This document shows positions 1 to 5,951 of a stretch of DNA of 8,211 nucleotides, one piece after another. The position numbers were made by a program, and so were the translations under genes. Source of the DNA: an uncultured Prevotella sp. Lineage in GTDB: Bacteria; Bacteroidota; Bacteroidia; Bacteroidales; Bacteroidaceae. The DNA lies in the NCBI GenBank assembly GCA_945788545.1, contig CALZMK010000048.1, positions 1-8,211 on the forward strand, given 5' to 3'. How positions within the stretch are numbered: position 1 is the stretch's first letter; every line of letters begins with the position of its first letter. Under the pieces are notes generated by a model that saw only the letters and a program-made list of their open reading frames with translations, searched no databases and was not told the DNA's origin.

Positions 1-62
1 GATTAAATATTAAACAAATAGATGTGATTTGGCGAAATTTATCGCACCACTAGTATATAAAG

Positions 63-449
63 ATGAAAGAACTTTTATTGGTTTGTATTGGTAGCTTCTT
101 CGGAGGCGGAATGAGATACTTGGTGGGACAACTGCACGTGAGACTGACAGGACCCGAGGCGTTGGCTTATGGACTCTTTCCTTGGGGAACATTTGCCGTA
201 AACATCATCGGATGCCTGCTCATCGGATTGTTTACCGGAATTGCGGCATCGGGACATCTGCCCGCACAATGGAAGCTGGTGCTCGTAACCGGGTTCTGCG
301 GAGGATTCACCACCTTCTCCACATTCATGAACGAGAACTACCTGCTTGGCAAGGACAACTTGGTGATGCTTGCCATTTACACCTTGGCGAGCCTCATACT
401 TGGTATGGGAGCATTGGTAGTGGGATACAAGATAGCAAGCGCATTTTAA
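63..449 (+). CDS. crcB: Fluoride ion channel CrcB/Fluc
   Basis: Small integral membrane protein of 128 residues that should export fluoride passively as a dual-topology dimer in the inner membrane. Family landmarks are clear: GGGMRY near residues 14-19, PWGTFAVNIIG at 40-50 with the conserved pore Asn at about N47, and GFCGGFTTFSTF at 77-88, which carries the Phe and Thr/Ser residues that line the fluoride path. Four hydrophobic segments are visible (about 3-22, 36-59, 70-90 and 100-124), as expected for a single-domain Fluc. Length is normal. The ATG at 63 is preceded by AT-rich sequence without a clear Shine-Dalgarno, normal for Bacteroidetes. Only 62 bases lie upstream and I see neither a fluoride riboswitch nor a clear promoter there. 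The next gene follows after 33 bases, so the two are probably co-transcribed. Function is assigned by family motifs and is secure. Confidence 0.95.
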   Translation: MKELLLVCIGSFFGGGMRYLVGQLHVRLTGPEALAYGLFPWGTFAVNIIGCLLIGLFTGIAASGHLPAQWKLVLVTGFCGGFTTFSTFMNENYLLGKDNLVMLAIYTLASLILGMGALVVGYKIASAF

Positions 450-482
450 CATATTACACAACCACAATAATAATCACAAAAA

Positions 483-1034
483 ATGGATAATATTTCAGGA
501 CCGCAAACGGCAATAAGCGATAGACAGAAGAAGGTGATCAACTATCTGAAGGAGCACGACATCCCTTTCACTTGCTACAACCATCCCGAGGGAAAGACCA
601 TCGAGGAGGCCAAGCAATGGTGGAAGGACGACGGAAGCGTGCACTGCAAGAACCTGTTCTTCCGCAACCATAAGGGCAACAGGCATTATCTCGTGTGCTT
701 CAATTGCGATCACGACCTCGACATACATTATCTGGAGCAAAGACTGAAGGAGTCGCTCATATCACAAGGACTTCCATCATGCGGAAAACTCTCGTTTGCC
801 TCGCCCGAGCGAATGATGCGATACTTGGGATTGGAACCCGGAAGCGTGTCGCCCTTCGGACTTATCAACGACACGGAGAGCCATGTCCACCTCTTCCTCG
901 ACGACGAGTTGCGCAATGCCCCTACCCTCTCCTTCCATCCCAACGACTGCCGAGGCACGGTGGTGATAAGGCGTGAGGACTTCGAGAGGTATCTCGCTAT
1001 AGTGGGAAACAGCTATGAATACCTCAAACTATAA
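483..1034 (+). CDS. YbaK/ProX-type aminoacyl-tRNA deacylase (prolyl-tRNA editing family)
   Basis: Protein of 183 residues resembling the free-standing trans-editing domains related to the ProRS INS domain (PrdX/ProX group), which hydrolyse mischarged tRNA such as Ala-tRNA(Pro) in the cytoplasm. Visible family signatures are the HPEGKTIEEA segment at about 34-43, the CKNLFFR strand at 55-61 whose Lys56 matches the conserved catalytic lysine, and the VSPFGLINDTESHVHLFLDDEL stretch at about 142-163 (SPFGL-ND is typical). The last part, with HPND and C, also fits the family. Six cysteines are scattered, including a CFNC pair, but no metal site is established for the family. It lies 33 bases after crcB and ends before the htpG promoter gap, so the pair probably forms one operon. 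The exact tRNA substrate cannot be read from sequence; editing of Ala-tRNA(Pro) is the best guess. Confidence 0.87.
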   Translation: MDNISGPQTAISDRQKKVINYLKEHDIPFTCYNHPEGKTIEEAKQWWKDDGSVHCKNLFFRNHKGNRHYLVCFNCDHDLDIHYLEQRLKESLISQGLPSCGKLSFASPERMMRYLGLEPGSVSPFGLINDTESHVHLFLDDELRNAPTLSFHPNDCRGTVVIRREDFERYLAIVGNSYEYLKL

Positions 1035-1045
1035 TCAAAACAGGG

Positions 1046-1066
1046 AGACACAAAGGCTTTTTGTCT
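1046..1066 (+). terminator. Possible hairpin ending the crcB-deacylase transcript
   Basis: Nine-base arms AGACACAAA (1046-1054) and TTTTTGTCT (1058-1066) pair with one mismatch around a 3-base loop, starting 12 bases after the deacylase stop codon. The T run is in the stem rather than after it, so this is a weak terminator by the usual rule. It overlaps by two bases the dyad proposed to act on the htpG promoter. It could instead be chance structure in AT-rich DNA. Confidence 0.3.
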
Positions 1067-1079
1067 GACAAAATGGCAG
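1065..1079 (+). promoter_or_regulatory. Dyad CTGACA-AAA-TGGCAG, candidate activator site for htpG promoter
   Basis: Two six-base arms form an inverted repeat around AAA, matching at five of six positions (CTGNCA / TGNCAG). The dyad is centred near 1072, about 67 bases before the start point predicted from the sigma-54 promoter at 1114-1128. Sigma-54 promoters need an enhancer-binding activator that usually binds an upstream dyad, so this is a natural candidate. The left arm also takes part in a smaller palindrome TGTC-T-GACA (1062-1070). The role is inferred from position and symmetry only; the activator is not in this window. Confidence 0.45.
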
Positions 1080-1113
1080 AATACATAAGAAAAGACGCAA
1101 TAATATGACTTCT

Positions 1114-1128
1114 TGGCACACCTTTTGC
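1114..1128 (+). promoter_or_regulatory. Sigma-54 (RpoN) -24/-12 promoter of htpG
   Basis: TGGCACACCTTTTGC fits the sigma-54 consensus TGGCAC-N5-TTGC at every specified base, with GG at 1115-1116 and GC at 1127-1128 in the required ten-base spacing. It is preceded by TCT, giving the common pyrimidine-T start. Transcription would begin near 1139-1140, leaving about 55 bases of AT-rich leader before the htpG ATG. No TTTG/TAnnTTTG housekeeping promoter is apparent in this gap. Family knowledge: sigma-54 genes require an AAA+ activator, so htpG would be inducible by a dedicated signal here. Sequence fit is excellent; use in the cell is inferred. Confidence 0.65.
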
Positions 1129-1194
1129 CGACGGGTTTCTTGAAGGCAATATAGCCCAAACAAGAAAATAATAAAAATAAAAAAAAGAATAGAT

Positions 1195-3249
1195 ATGCAA
1201 AAAGGTAACATCGGGGTTACAACTGAGAACATATTCCCCGTCATCAAAAAGTTCTTGTATTCTGACCATGAGATTTTCCTGCGCGAGATGGTATCAAATG
1301 CCGTTGACGCTTCGCAGAAGATGAAGACACTTGCCGAAAAGGGCGACTTCAAGGGCGAGTTGGGCGACCTGACCGTGCGAGTAAGCCTCGACGAGAAGGA
1401 GGGTACACTTACTATCAGCGACCGCGGTATCGGTATGACCGAGGAGGAAATCGACAAGTATATCAACCAAATCGCTTTCTCGGGTGTCAACGACTTCCTC
1501 GACAAATACAAGGACAACGCAAATAATATCATCGGCCACTTCGGATTGGGATTCTACTCATCATTCATGGTGAGCAAGAAGGTGGACATCATCACCAAGA
1601 GCTACAAGGATGGAGCAAAGGCAGTGAAATGGAGTTGCGACGGTTCGCCGGCATACGAGATTGATGATGCCGAGAGAGAGAGCCGCGGAACTGACATTGT
1701 GCTTCATATCGATGACGACTGCAAGGAATTCCTTGAGAAGAGCACTATCCAGGGCCTGCTCAACAAGTATTGCAAGTTTATGCCTGTGCCCGTGGCATTC
1801 GGCAAGAAGACCGAATGGAAGGACGGCAAGGACGTGGAGACCGACGAGGACAATATTATAAATAATGTGGAACCGCTTTGGACAAAGACTCCAAGCACAT
1901 TGAAGGACGAGGACTACAAGTCGTTCTATCGCACACTCTATCCAATGCAGGACGAACCACTCTTCTGGATACACCTCAACGTTGACTATCCGTTCAACCT
2001 CACGGGTATCCTCTACTTCCCACGCATCAAGTCGAACATCGAACTCCAGCGCAACAAGATTCAGCTCTATTGCAACCAGGTGTTCGTCACCGACCAGGTG
2101 GAAGGTATCGTGCCCGACTTCCTCACATTGCTCCACGGAGTGATCGACTCACCGGATATCCCATTGAACGTGAGCCGTTCGTACCTGCAGAGCGACCGCG
2201 ACGTGAAGAAGATTGCCACATATATCACCAAGAAGGTGAGCGACCGTCTGCAGAGCATCTTCAAGGAAGACCGCAAGGGATTTGAGGAGAAATGGGACGA
2301 CCTCAAGATATTCATCAACTACGGAATGTTGAGCGAGGAGTCGTTCTACGATCGTGCCAAGGACTTCGCACTGATGAAGGACACTGAGGGCAAATACTTC
2401 ACATTCGACGAATATCGCACACTCATCAAGGACAACCAAACCGACAAGGACGGCAACCTCATATATCTGTATTCCACTAACAAGGAGGAGCAGTATAGCT
2501 ATGTCGAAACCGCCAAGGCAAAGGGATATAGCGTGCTGCTCATGGATGGCGAACTCGACGTGCCCACTGCATCCATGCTTGAGCAGAAGTTGGAGAAGAG
2601 CCATTTCACACGTGTCGATAGCGACATCATCGAGCGTATCATCGTCAAGGAGGATGCCAAGAAGGAGTCATTGGATGCCGACAAGAAGGAGCATCTCTCA
2701 ACTGTGTTCAACACCCAGTTGCCTAAGTTGGAGAAGGCTGAAATCTATGTGGATGTGGAGCCTATGGGCGAGCAGGCTCAACCAGTGGTTATCACCCAGA
2801 GCGAGTATATGCGACGCATGAAGGACATGAGCCGTCTGCAAGCCGGAATGAGCTTCTATGCCCAGATGCCCGATTCATACAACCTCGTGCTCAACTCCGA
2901 CCACCCGCTTATCAAGAAGGTGCTCGACGATTGCGAGAGCAACACTGCCGAGACTCTCAAGCCTATCGAGAGCGAGATCAAGGGTCAGGAGGCTCGTCTG
3001 GCTGCCTTGCGTCAGTCGCAGGACAAGAAGAAGCCTGAGGAAATCACCCAGGAGGAGAAGGACGACGTGAAGAACACCGAGAAGACCCTCGAAGAGGAGA
3101 GAGGCAAGAAGCGCGAGGTATTTGCCAACTATGCCAAGGGCAACAGCATCGTGCATCAGCTCATTGACCTCGCCTTGTTGCAGAACGGTATGCTCAAGGG
3201 TGCCGCACTCGACAAATTCCTGAAGAGATCGATTGAACTAATAAAATAA
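1195..3249 (+). CDS. htpG: Hsp90-family molecular chaperone HtpG
   Basis: Full-length bacterial Hsp90 of 684 residues, a cytoplasmic ATP-driven homodimeric chaperone. The N-terminal GHKL ATPase has the expected residues: E31, N35 and D38 in FLREMVSNAVDAS, the D76-R-G-I-G-M loop, and GHFGLGFYSSF at 114-124 for the lid glycines. The middle domain carries IPLNVSRSYLQ, whose Arg is the counterpart of the ATP-contacting arginine, and the SSTLYPM/GILYFPR-type client and nucleotide regions. Near the C terminus a highly charged Lys/Glu stretch (about residues 600-645) precedes the dimerisation end. It is about 60 residues longer than E. coli HtpG, but this length and the Arg at position 77 (usually Asn) are, as I recall, normal for Bacteroidetes. 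Start at 1195 gives MQKGNIGV, the usual short N terminus of this group. A sigma-54 promoter lies upstream, and mrp follows after 35 bases, so read-through is likely. Confidence 0.97.
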   Translation: MQKGNIGVTTENIFPVIKKFLYSDHEIFLREMVSNAVDASQKMKTLAEKGDFKGELGDLTVRVSLDEKEGTLTISDRGIGMTEEEIDKYINQIAFSGVNDFLDKYKDNANNIIGHFGLGFYSSFMVSKKVDIITKSYKDGAKAVKWSCDGSPAYEIDDAERESRGTDIVLHIDDDCKEFLEKSTIQGLLNKYCKFMPVPVAFGKKTEWKDGKDVETDEDNIINNVEPLWTKTPSTLKDEDYKSFYRTLYPMQDEPLFWIHLNVDYPFNLTGILYFPRIKSNIELQRNKIQLYCNQVFVTDQVEGIVPDFLTLLHGVIDSPDIPLNVSRSYLQSDRDVKKIATYITKKVSDRLQSIFKEDRKGFEEKWDDLKIFINYGMLSEESFYDRAKDFALMKDTEGKYFTFDEYRTLIKDNQTDKDGNLIYLYSTNKEEQYSYVETAKAKGYSVLLMDGELDVPTASMLEQKLEKSHFTRVDSDIIERIIVKEDAKKESLDADKKEHLSTVFNTQLPKLEKAEIYVDVEPMGEQAQPVVITQSEYMRRMKDMSRLQAGMSFYAQMPDSYNLVLNSDHPLIKKVLDDCESNTAETLKPIESEIKGQEARLAALRQSQDKKKPEEITQEEKDDVKNTEKTLEEERGKKREVFANYAKGNSIVHQLIDLALLQNGMLKGAALDKFLKRSIELIK

Positions 3250-3277
3250 AAATTAAGAATCAAATAACGAATAATAG
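3243..3277. repeat. AT-rich heptanucleotide repeat between htpG and mrp
   Basis: Read in seven-base steps from 3243, the DNA gives AAAATAA, AAATTAA, GAATCAA, ATAACGA and ATAATAG, a degenerate heptad series that covers the htpG stop codon and most of the gap before mrp. The central AAATTAAGAATCAAA is the same as a stretch inside mfd (from 6294) apart from one base. It resembles AT-rich seven-base repeats I recall from intergenic DNA of Bacteroidales. No function is known to me. Confidence 0.4.
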
Positions 3278-3284
3278 AATTGTC

Positions 3285-4388
3285 ATGACATTATATCCGA
3301 AGTTGATTCTTGATGCGCTCGCCACAGTGACGTATCCTGGAACAAAGAAAAATCTCGTGGAGAGCGGCATGGTGGCCGACACTCCGAGTATCAATGGCAT
3401 GAAGGTTAAGGTGGTTTTGCAGTTTCCCCGCGACACCGACCCTTTCCTTAAGTCAACACTCAAGGCTGCCGAGGCTGCCATCCACTATCATGTCTCCAAG
3501 GATGTTGAGGTGGAGATAGAGACAGAATTCAAGTCGAAGCCTCGCCCCGAAGTAGGCAAACTGCTACCCGAGGTGAAGAACATCATTGCCGTAAGCTCTG
3601 GCAAGGGCGGTGTGGGCAAGAGTACAGTGGCTGCCAATCTTGCTATCTCGCTCGCACGCCTCGGATATAAGGTGGGCTTGCTTGATGCCGACATCTTCGG
3701 TCCGTCGATGCCTAAGATGTTCCACGTTGAGGACGCACGTCCTTATGCCGTGGAGAAAGACGGAAGACAATTGATTGAACCCATTGAGAAATATGGAGTG
3801 AAACTGCTCAGTATCGGTTTCTTCGTCAATCCCGACACTGCCACACTGTGGCGTGGAGGAATGGCGTCGAATGCCCTCAAGCAATTGATTGCCGATGCCG
3901 ATTGGGGAGAGCTCGACTACTTCATCCTCGACACGCCTCCAGGCACAAGCGACATCCATCTCACTCTGCTTCAGACACTTGCCATCACGGGAGCCGTTAT
4001 CGTAAGTACTCCTCAGAATGTAGCTCTTGCCGACGCCCGCAAGGGTATCGACATGTACAGAAACGAGAAGGTGAATGTGCCAATCCTTGGATTGGTAGAG
4101 AACATGGCATGGTTTACTCCAGCCGAACTGCCCGAAAACAAGTATTATATCTTTGGCAAGGAAGGATGCAAGCGCCTTGCCGAGGAGATGCAGACACCGC
4201 TACTCGCTCAGATCCCTCTCGTACAGAGTATCTGCGAGAGTGGAGACGATGGCGAACCGGCTTCGTGTCATATCGACACAGCCACTGGTCAGGCATTCAT
4301 TAATCTCGCACAAGCCGTTGTTACGGTAGTTAATCGTCGCAACAAGGAGCAGGAACCGACAAAGATTGTTAAAGTAAAGAAGAATTAA
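3285..4388 (+). CDS. mrp: Mrp/ApbC/NBP35-type P-loop ATPase, Fe-S cluster carrier
   Basis: Cytoplasmic ATPase of 367 residues that in this family (Mrp/ApbC) binds a labile Fe-S cluster and passes it to apo-proteins. Residues 1 to about 85 form the MIP18/DUF59-like N-terminal domain. The ATPase domain starts with the deviant Walker A SSGKGGVGKST (104-114, signature Lys107), followed by LLDADIFGPSMP and FILDTPPGTSD, the MinD/ParA-like switch and Walker B elements. The stretch after VENMAWF (about 271-277) reads TPAELPENKYYIFG, where many Mrp proteins have a CxxC pair that bridges the cluster between two subunits; it is absent here, as I recall for other Bacteroidetes members. Only C282-region-distant cysteines remain (in KEGCKR, SICES and ASCH). 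The ATG at 3285 gives MTLYPKLILDAL, matching the usual start. It probably shares transcripts with htpG and ends at the hairpin at 4402-4437. Confidence 0.93.
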   Translation: MTLYPKLILDALATVTYPGTKKNLVESGMVADTPSINGMKVKVVLQFPRDTDPFLKSTLKAAEAAIHYHVSKDVEVEIETEFKSKPRPEVGKLLPEVKNIIAVSSGKGGVGKSTVAANLAISLARLGYKVGLLDADIFGPSMPKMFHVEDARPYAVEKDGRQLIEPIEKYGVKLLSIGFFVNPDTATLWRGGMASNALKQLIADADWGELDYFILDTPPGTSDIHLTLLQTLAITGAVIVSTPQNVALADARKGIDMYRNEKVNVPILGLVENMAWFTPAELPENKYYIFGKEGCKRLAEEMQTPLLAQIPLVQSICESGDDGEPASCHIDTATGQAFINLAQAVVTVVNRRNKEQEPTKIVKVKKN

Positions 4389-4401
4389 GTAGATATATAA
4401 A

Positions 4402-4437
4402 AAGAGAGTGGCGAAATCTAATGTTCGTCACTCTCTT
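4402..4437. terminator. Shared convergent terminator of mrp and the 4469-4834 gene
   Basis: Arms AAGAGAGTGGCGAA (4402-4415) and TTCGTCACTCTCTT (4424-4437) form a 14-base stem with a single G-T wobble and an 8-base loop. It starts 14 bases after the mrp stop. On the minus strand the stem is followed by a T-rich run (TTTTTATATAT counting the stem end), so it should be a good Rho-independent terminator for the minus-strand gene. In the mrp direction the trailing sequence is only CAATTTATT, a weaker T tract. Placement between two convergent stop codons supports a two-way role. Confidence 0.85.
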
Positions 4438-4468
4438 CAATTTATTAACTTAATTACCCAAAACTATC

Positions 4469-4834
4469 TTATTTGATGTTCAAGCCACGATTGTTGAATG
4501 TGGCGTTGAGCACGAGAAGGTACTTGCGATACTGCTCCTTGTTGAGGATATAGTTCATATACTTCAGATCCTTCTTCACAGCCTTTTCCATGAGATCCTT
4601 GCGATCCTCATCACCGGCCTGAGCAGCAACCATCATCTCGCCGCAGAAAGTGTGATGTACATCAGCCACGCTCTCAATCTGGTCGGCTGTGAGGTTAAGC
4701 GACTCGCTCAGCTTCTTCATGTTGACGCTCATGTCAAATGCGCTCATTGCACTTGTTGCGTTTGCGTTCTCGTCTTTTGCAAATGTTGTGGTCATGCAAA
4801 GCACTGCCATAACTGTCAAAATCATCTTTTTCAT
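4469..4834 (-). CDS. Small exported protein, LTxxQ-like helical, function unknown
   Basis: A 121-residue protein with a typical Sec signal peptide: MKK, a hydrophobic core (about 4-18) and a likely cut after TFA at residue 19. Cys13 is not in a lipobox, so it should be periplasmic or secreted rather than a lipoprotein. The mature part of about 100 residues looks mostly helical and charged. It has LNLTADQIESV at about 46-56 and YILNKEQYRKYL at 95-106, reminiscent of paired LTxxQ-type motifs in Spy/CpxP-like periplasmic proteins, but the match is loose and I do not claim the family. One cysteine (C64) remains after cleavage. It reminds me of small conserved hypothetical proteins of Prevotella. 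It has its own promoter about 110 bases upstream and ends at the shared terminator, so it is probably monocistronic. GAAAGGG before the ATG could be a weak ribosome site. Confidence 0.85.
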   Translation of the reverse strand: MKKMILTVMAVLCMTTTFAKDENANATSAMSAFDMSVNMKKLSESLNLTADQIESVADVHHTFCGEMMVAAQAGDEDRKDLMEKAVKKDLKYMNYILNKEQYRKYLLVLNATFNNRGLNIK

Positions 4835-4950
4835 AATGTTACCCTTTCTTTACTTTAATCTTTTTTACCTAAATAACAATCTTTTAAATCTCTAATAACT
4901 TTGTGTCTTGTCGTCCTGAACTTTATTGTTCTTTTGTCCTTTTGACGGTG

Positions 4951-4981
4951 CAAAATTACTACTATTTTTGCAACTGACAAT
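4951..4981 (-). promoter_or_regulatory. Bacteroidetes sigma-70-type promoter of the small exported protein gene
   Basis: On the minus strand a -7 box TAATTTTG (4951-4958, followed by CACC) fits TAnnTTTG exactly. It is preceded at 19 bases by ATTG (4978-4981), one base off the -33 box TTTG. Transcription should begin near 4945, which leaves an unusually long leader of about 110 bases before the ATG at 4834. No gene or clear structured RNA is visible in that leader. Confidence 0.65.
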
Positions 4982-4989
4982 ACATTTTG

Positions 4990-5002
4990 GCAAATTGTTT
5001 GC
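4990..5002. repeat. Inverted repeat GCAAA-TTG-TTTGC, possible operator
   Basis: A perfect five-base-arm palindrome lies 8 bases upstream of the -33 box of the promoter at 4951-4981 on the minus strand, where an activator or repressor could act. The same bases on the plus strand also read as a near match to the sigma-54 consensus. Short arms make chance occurrence possible. Confidence 0.3.
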
Positions 5003-5018
5003 GCACACAGGCGTATTT

Positions 5019-5032
5019 TTGACATTGGTCAA
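5019..5032. repeat. Inverted repeat TTGAC-ATTG-GTCAA, possible operator
   Basis: Perfect five-base arms with weaker extension outward (about seven of ten matching), in the gap between the minus-strand synthase gene and the small exported protein gene. The half-site GGTCAA recurs at 5057-5062, exactly 30 bases (near three helical turns) from its copy at 5027-5032. It could be a regulator site for the downstream promoter at 4951-4981 or simply chance. Confidence 0.3.
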
Positions 5033-5047
5033 CAAATATCGGCAAAA

Positions 5048-5070
5048 AACCAAATAGGTCAATTAGGGTT
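5048..5070 (-). terminator. Weak candidate terminator after the mannosyltransferase-like gene
   Basis: On the minus strand, starting about 10 bases after the stop codon, AACC pairs with GGTT and an inner TAAT/ATTT segment pairs partly, with a bulge and a T-T mismatch. A run of T bases follows (GGTTTTTTG). The stem is short and imperfect, so this is only a suggestion, though the T tract and position fit. Confidence 0.35.
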
Positions 5071-5079
5071 ACAAAATCA

Positions 5080-5826
5080 TTACATTATCTTGGGATAACG
5101 CCTTGTCCAGCCATCCCATCTGAGGCGCATCACACCGAAGAATGCCTCGCCGAAGATGCCACCGCTCATCTTGCTCACACCCTCTCGACGGTTGACAAAA
5201 ATCACCGGCACCTCCTTGATGCGGAATCCTATCTTATATGCAGTAAACTTCATCTCTATCTGGAAGGCATATCCACGGAATCGGATTTTATCGAGTTCGA
5301 TGGTTTGGAGAACACGACGTCGATAGCACTTGAAGCCCGCAGTTGTATCATGCACTTTGAAACCAGTGACAAAGCGCACATACTTGCTGGCGAAATAGCT
5401 CATGAGCACACGACCCATAGGCCAGTTGACCACATTCACTCCCGACACATATCGCGAACCGATGGCAAGGTCGTAGCCCTCGTCATGGCAGGCTGCATAA
5501 AGTCGGGGAAGATCTGCCGGGTCATGACTAAAGTCGGCGTCCATTTCAAATATATACTCGTAGTCATGCTGCAATGCCCATTTGAATCCAAGGATGTATG
5601 CAGTGCCAAGCCCCAACTTGCCCGGGCGTTCCAATATGAAAAGTCCACCGGCAAAGTCCTCCTGCATAAGTCTCTTGACGATAGCTGCCGTACCGTCGGG
5701 CGAACCATCGTCAATCACGAGTATGTGAAACTGCTTATCGAGTGCATTGATTGCACGGATAATCTTCTCGATATTTTCCTTCTCATTATAAGTAGGAATA
5801 ATCACTATGCTGTCACTTGTTGTCAT
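5080..5826 (-). CDS. Polyprenol monophosphomannose synthase-like glycosyltransferase (GT2, DPM1 type)
   Basis: A 248-residue GT-A fold family 2 glycosyltransferase of the dolichol-phosphate-mannose synthase type. It probably moves mannose from GDP-mannose to a polyprenyl phosphate at the cytoplasmic face of the inner membrane, supplying a lipid-linked sugar for protein or envelope glycosylation. Motifs in order: VIIPTYNEKENI (8-19), VIDDGSPDGT (37-46, nucleotide site), RPGKLGLGTAY (67-77), EMDADFSHDP (94-103) with the metal-binding DAD at 96-98, GSRYV, NWP, TAGFKCYRR, RFRGYAFQIEM and VPVIFVNRREGVSKMS. The protein stops after the catalytic domain with no C-terminal membrane helices, like the soluble DPM1 class. 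The ATG at 5826 gives MTTSDSIVIIP, and a strong promoter lies about 33 bases upstream. Stereotyped motifs make the fold certain; sugar and lipid substrates are inferred. Confidence 0.92.
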   Translation of the reverse strand: MTTSDSIVIIPTYNEKENIEKIIRAINALDKQFHILVIDDGSPDGTAAIVKRLMQEDFAGGLFILERPGKLGLGTAYILGFKWALQHDYEYIFEMDADFSHDPADLPRLYAACHDEGYDLAIGSRYVSGVNVVNWPMGRVLMSYFASKYVRFVTGFKVHDTTAGFKCYRRRVLQTIELDKIRFRGYAFQIEMKFTAYKIGFRIKEVPVIFVNRREGVSKMSGGIFGEAFFGVMRLRWDGWTRRYPKIM

Positions 5827-5858
5827 ATCAATAAGACTGTTTTGCTGTTTTTTATCGG

Positions 5859-5889
5859 CAAAGGTAATGCAAAAAGCAGAAAGAACAAA
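5859..5889 (-). promoter_or_regulatory. Bacteroidetes sigma-70-type promoter of the mannosyltransferase-like gene
   Basis: On the minus strand TTTG (5886-5889) stands 19 bases before TACCTTTG (5859-5866), an exact fit to both consensus boxes (TTTG and TAnnTTTG) at a preferred spacing. The start point should fall near 5853, about 27 bases before the ATG at 5826. Confidence 0.75.
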
Positions 5890-5904
5890 ATAATTTCAGT
5901 CTTT

Positions 5905-5938
5905 TTTGCCATTTTCTTACATATTATTTGTAATTTTG
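5905..5938 (+). promoter_or_regulatory. Bacteroidetes sigma-70-type promoter of mfd
   Basis: TAATTTTG at 5931-5938 (followed by CACCC) is an exact -7 box. The nearest TTTG is at 5905-5908, 22 bases upstream, slightly longer than the usual 19-21. Transcription should begin around 5943, giving a very short leader of under 20 bases before the mfd ATG at 5960. Confidence 0.6.
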
Positions 5939-5951
5939 CACCCTGTAACAC

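Noticed and set aside
1..21. AT-rich seven-base-like spacing at the window start (GATTAAA, TATTAAA)
   Set aside because: Too short and degenerate, and cut by the window edge, to be placed with the heptad repeats.
31..48. Small hairpin-like GCGA/TCGC before crcB, checked as a fluoride riboswitch
   Set aside because: Only four paired bases, and none of the conserved crcB-motif sequence is present; with 62 bases of upstream DNA a riboswitch cannot be supported.
1035..1532. 165-codon minus-strand frame across the htpG promoter and 5' end
   Set aside because: It overlaps the htpG coding sequence and the proposed promoter; the predicted protein is low-complexity and has no recognisable domain.
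1561..2136. 191-codon open frame on the minus strand inside htpG
   Set aside because: Antisense frame kept open by the codon bias of htpG, with composition that mirrors the chaperone; no start context or motif.
4652..4895. Two plus-strand open frames of 68 codons opposite the small exported protein gene
   Set aside because: Both are antisense to a gene with a clear signal peptide, promoter and terminator, and they encode hydrophobic shadows of its signal sequence.
4988..5002. Second sigma-54-like match TGGCAAATTGTTTGC on the plus strand
   Set aside because: It points into the 3' end of a minus-strand gene with no plus-strand gene downstream until mfd, lacks the C of TGGCAC, and is better explained as a palindrome. 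Kept only as an inverted repeat.
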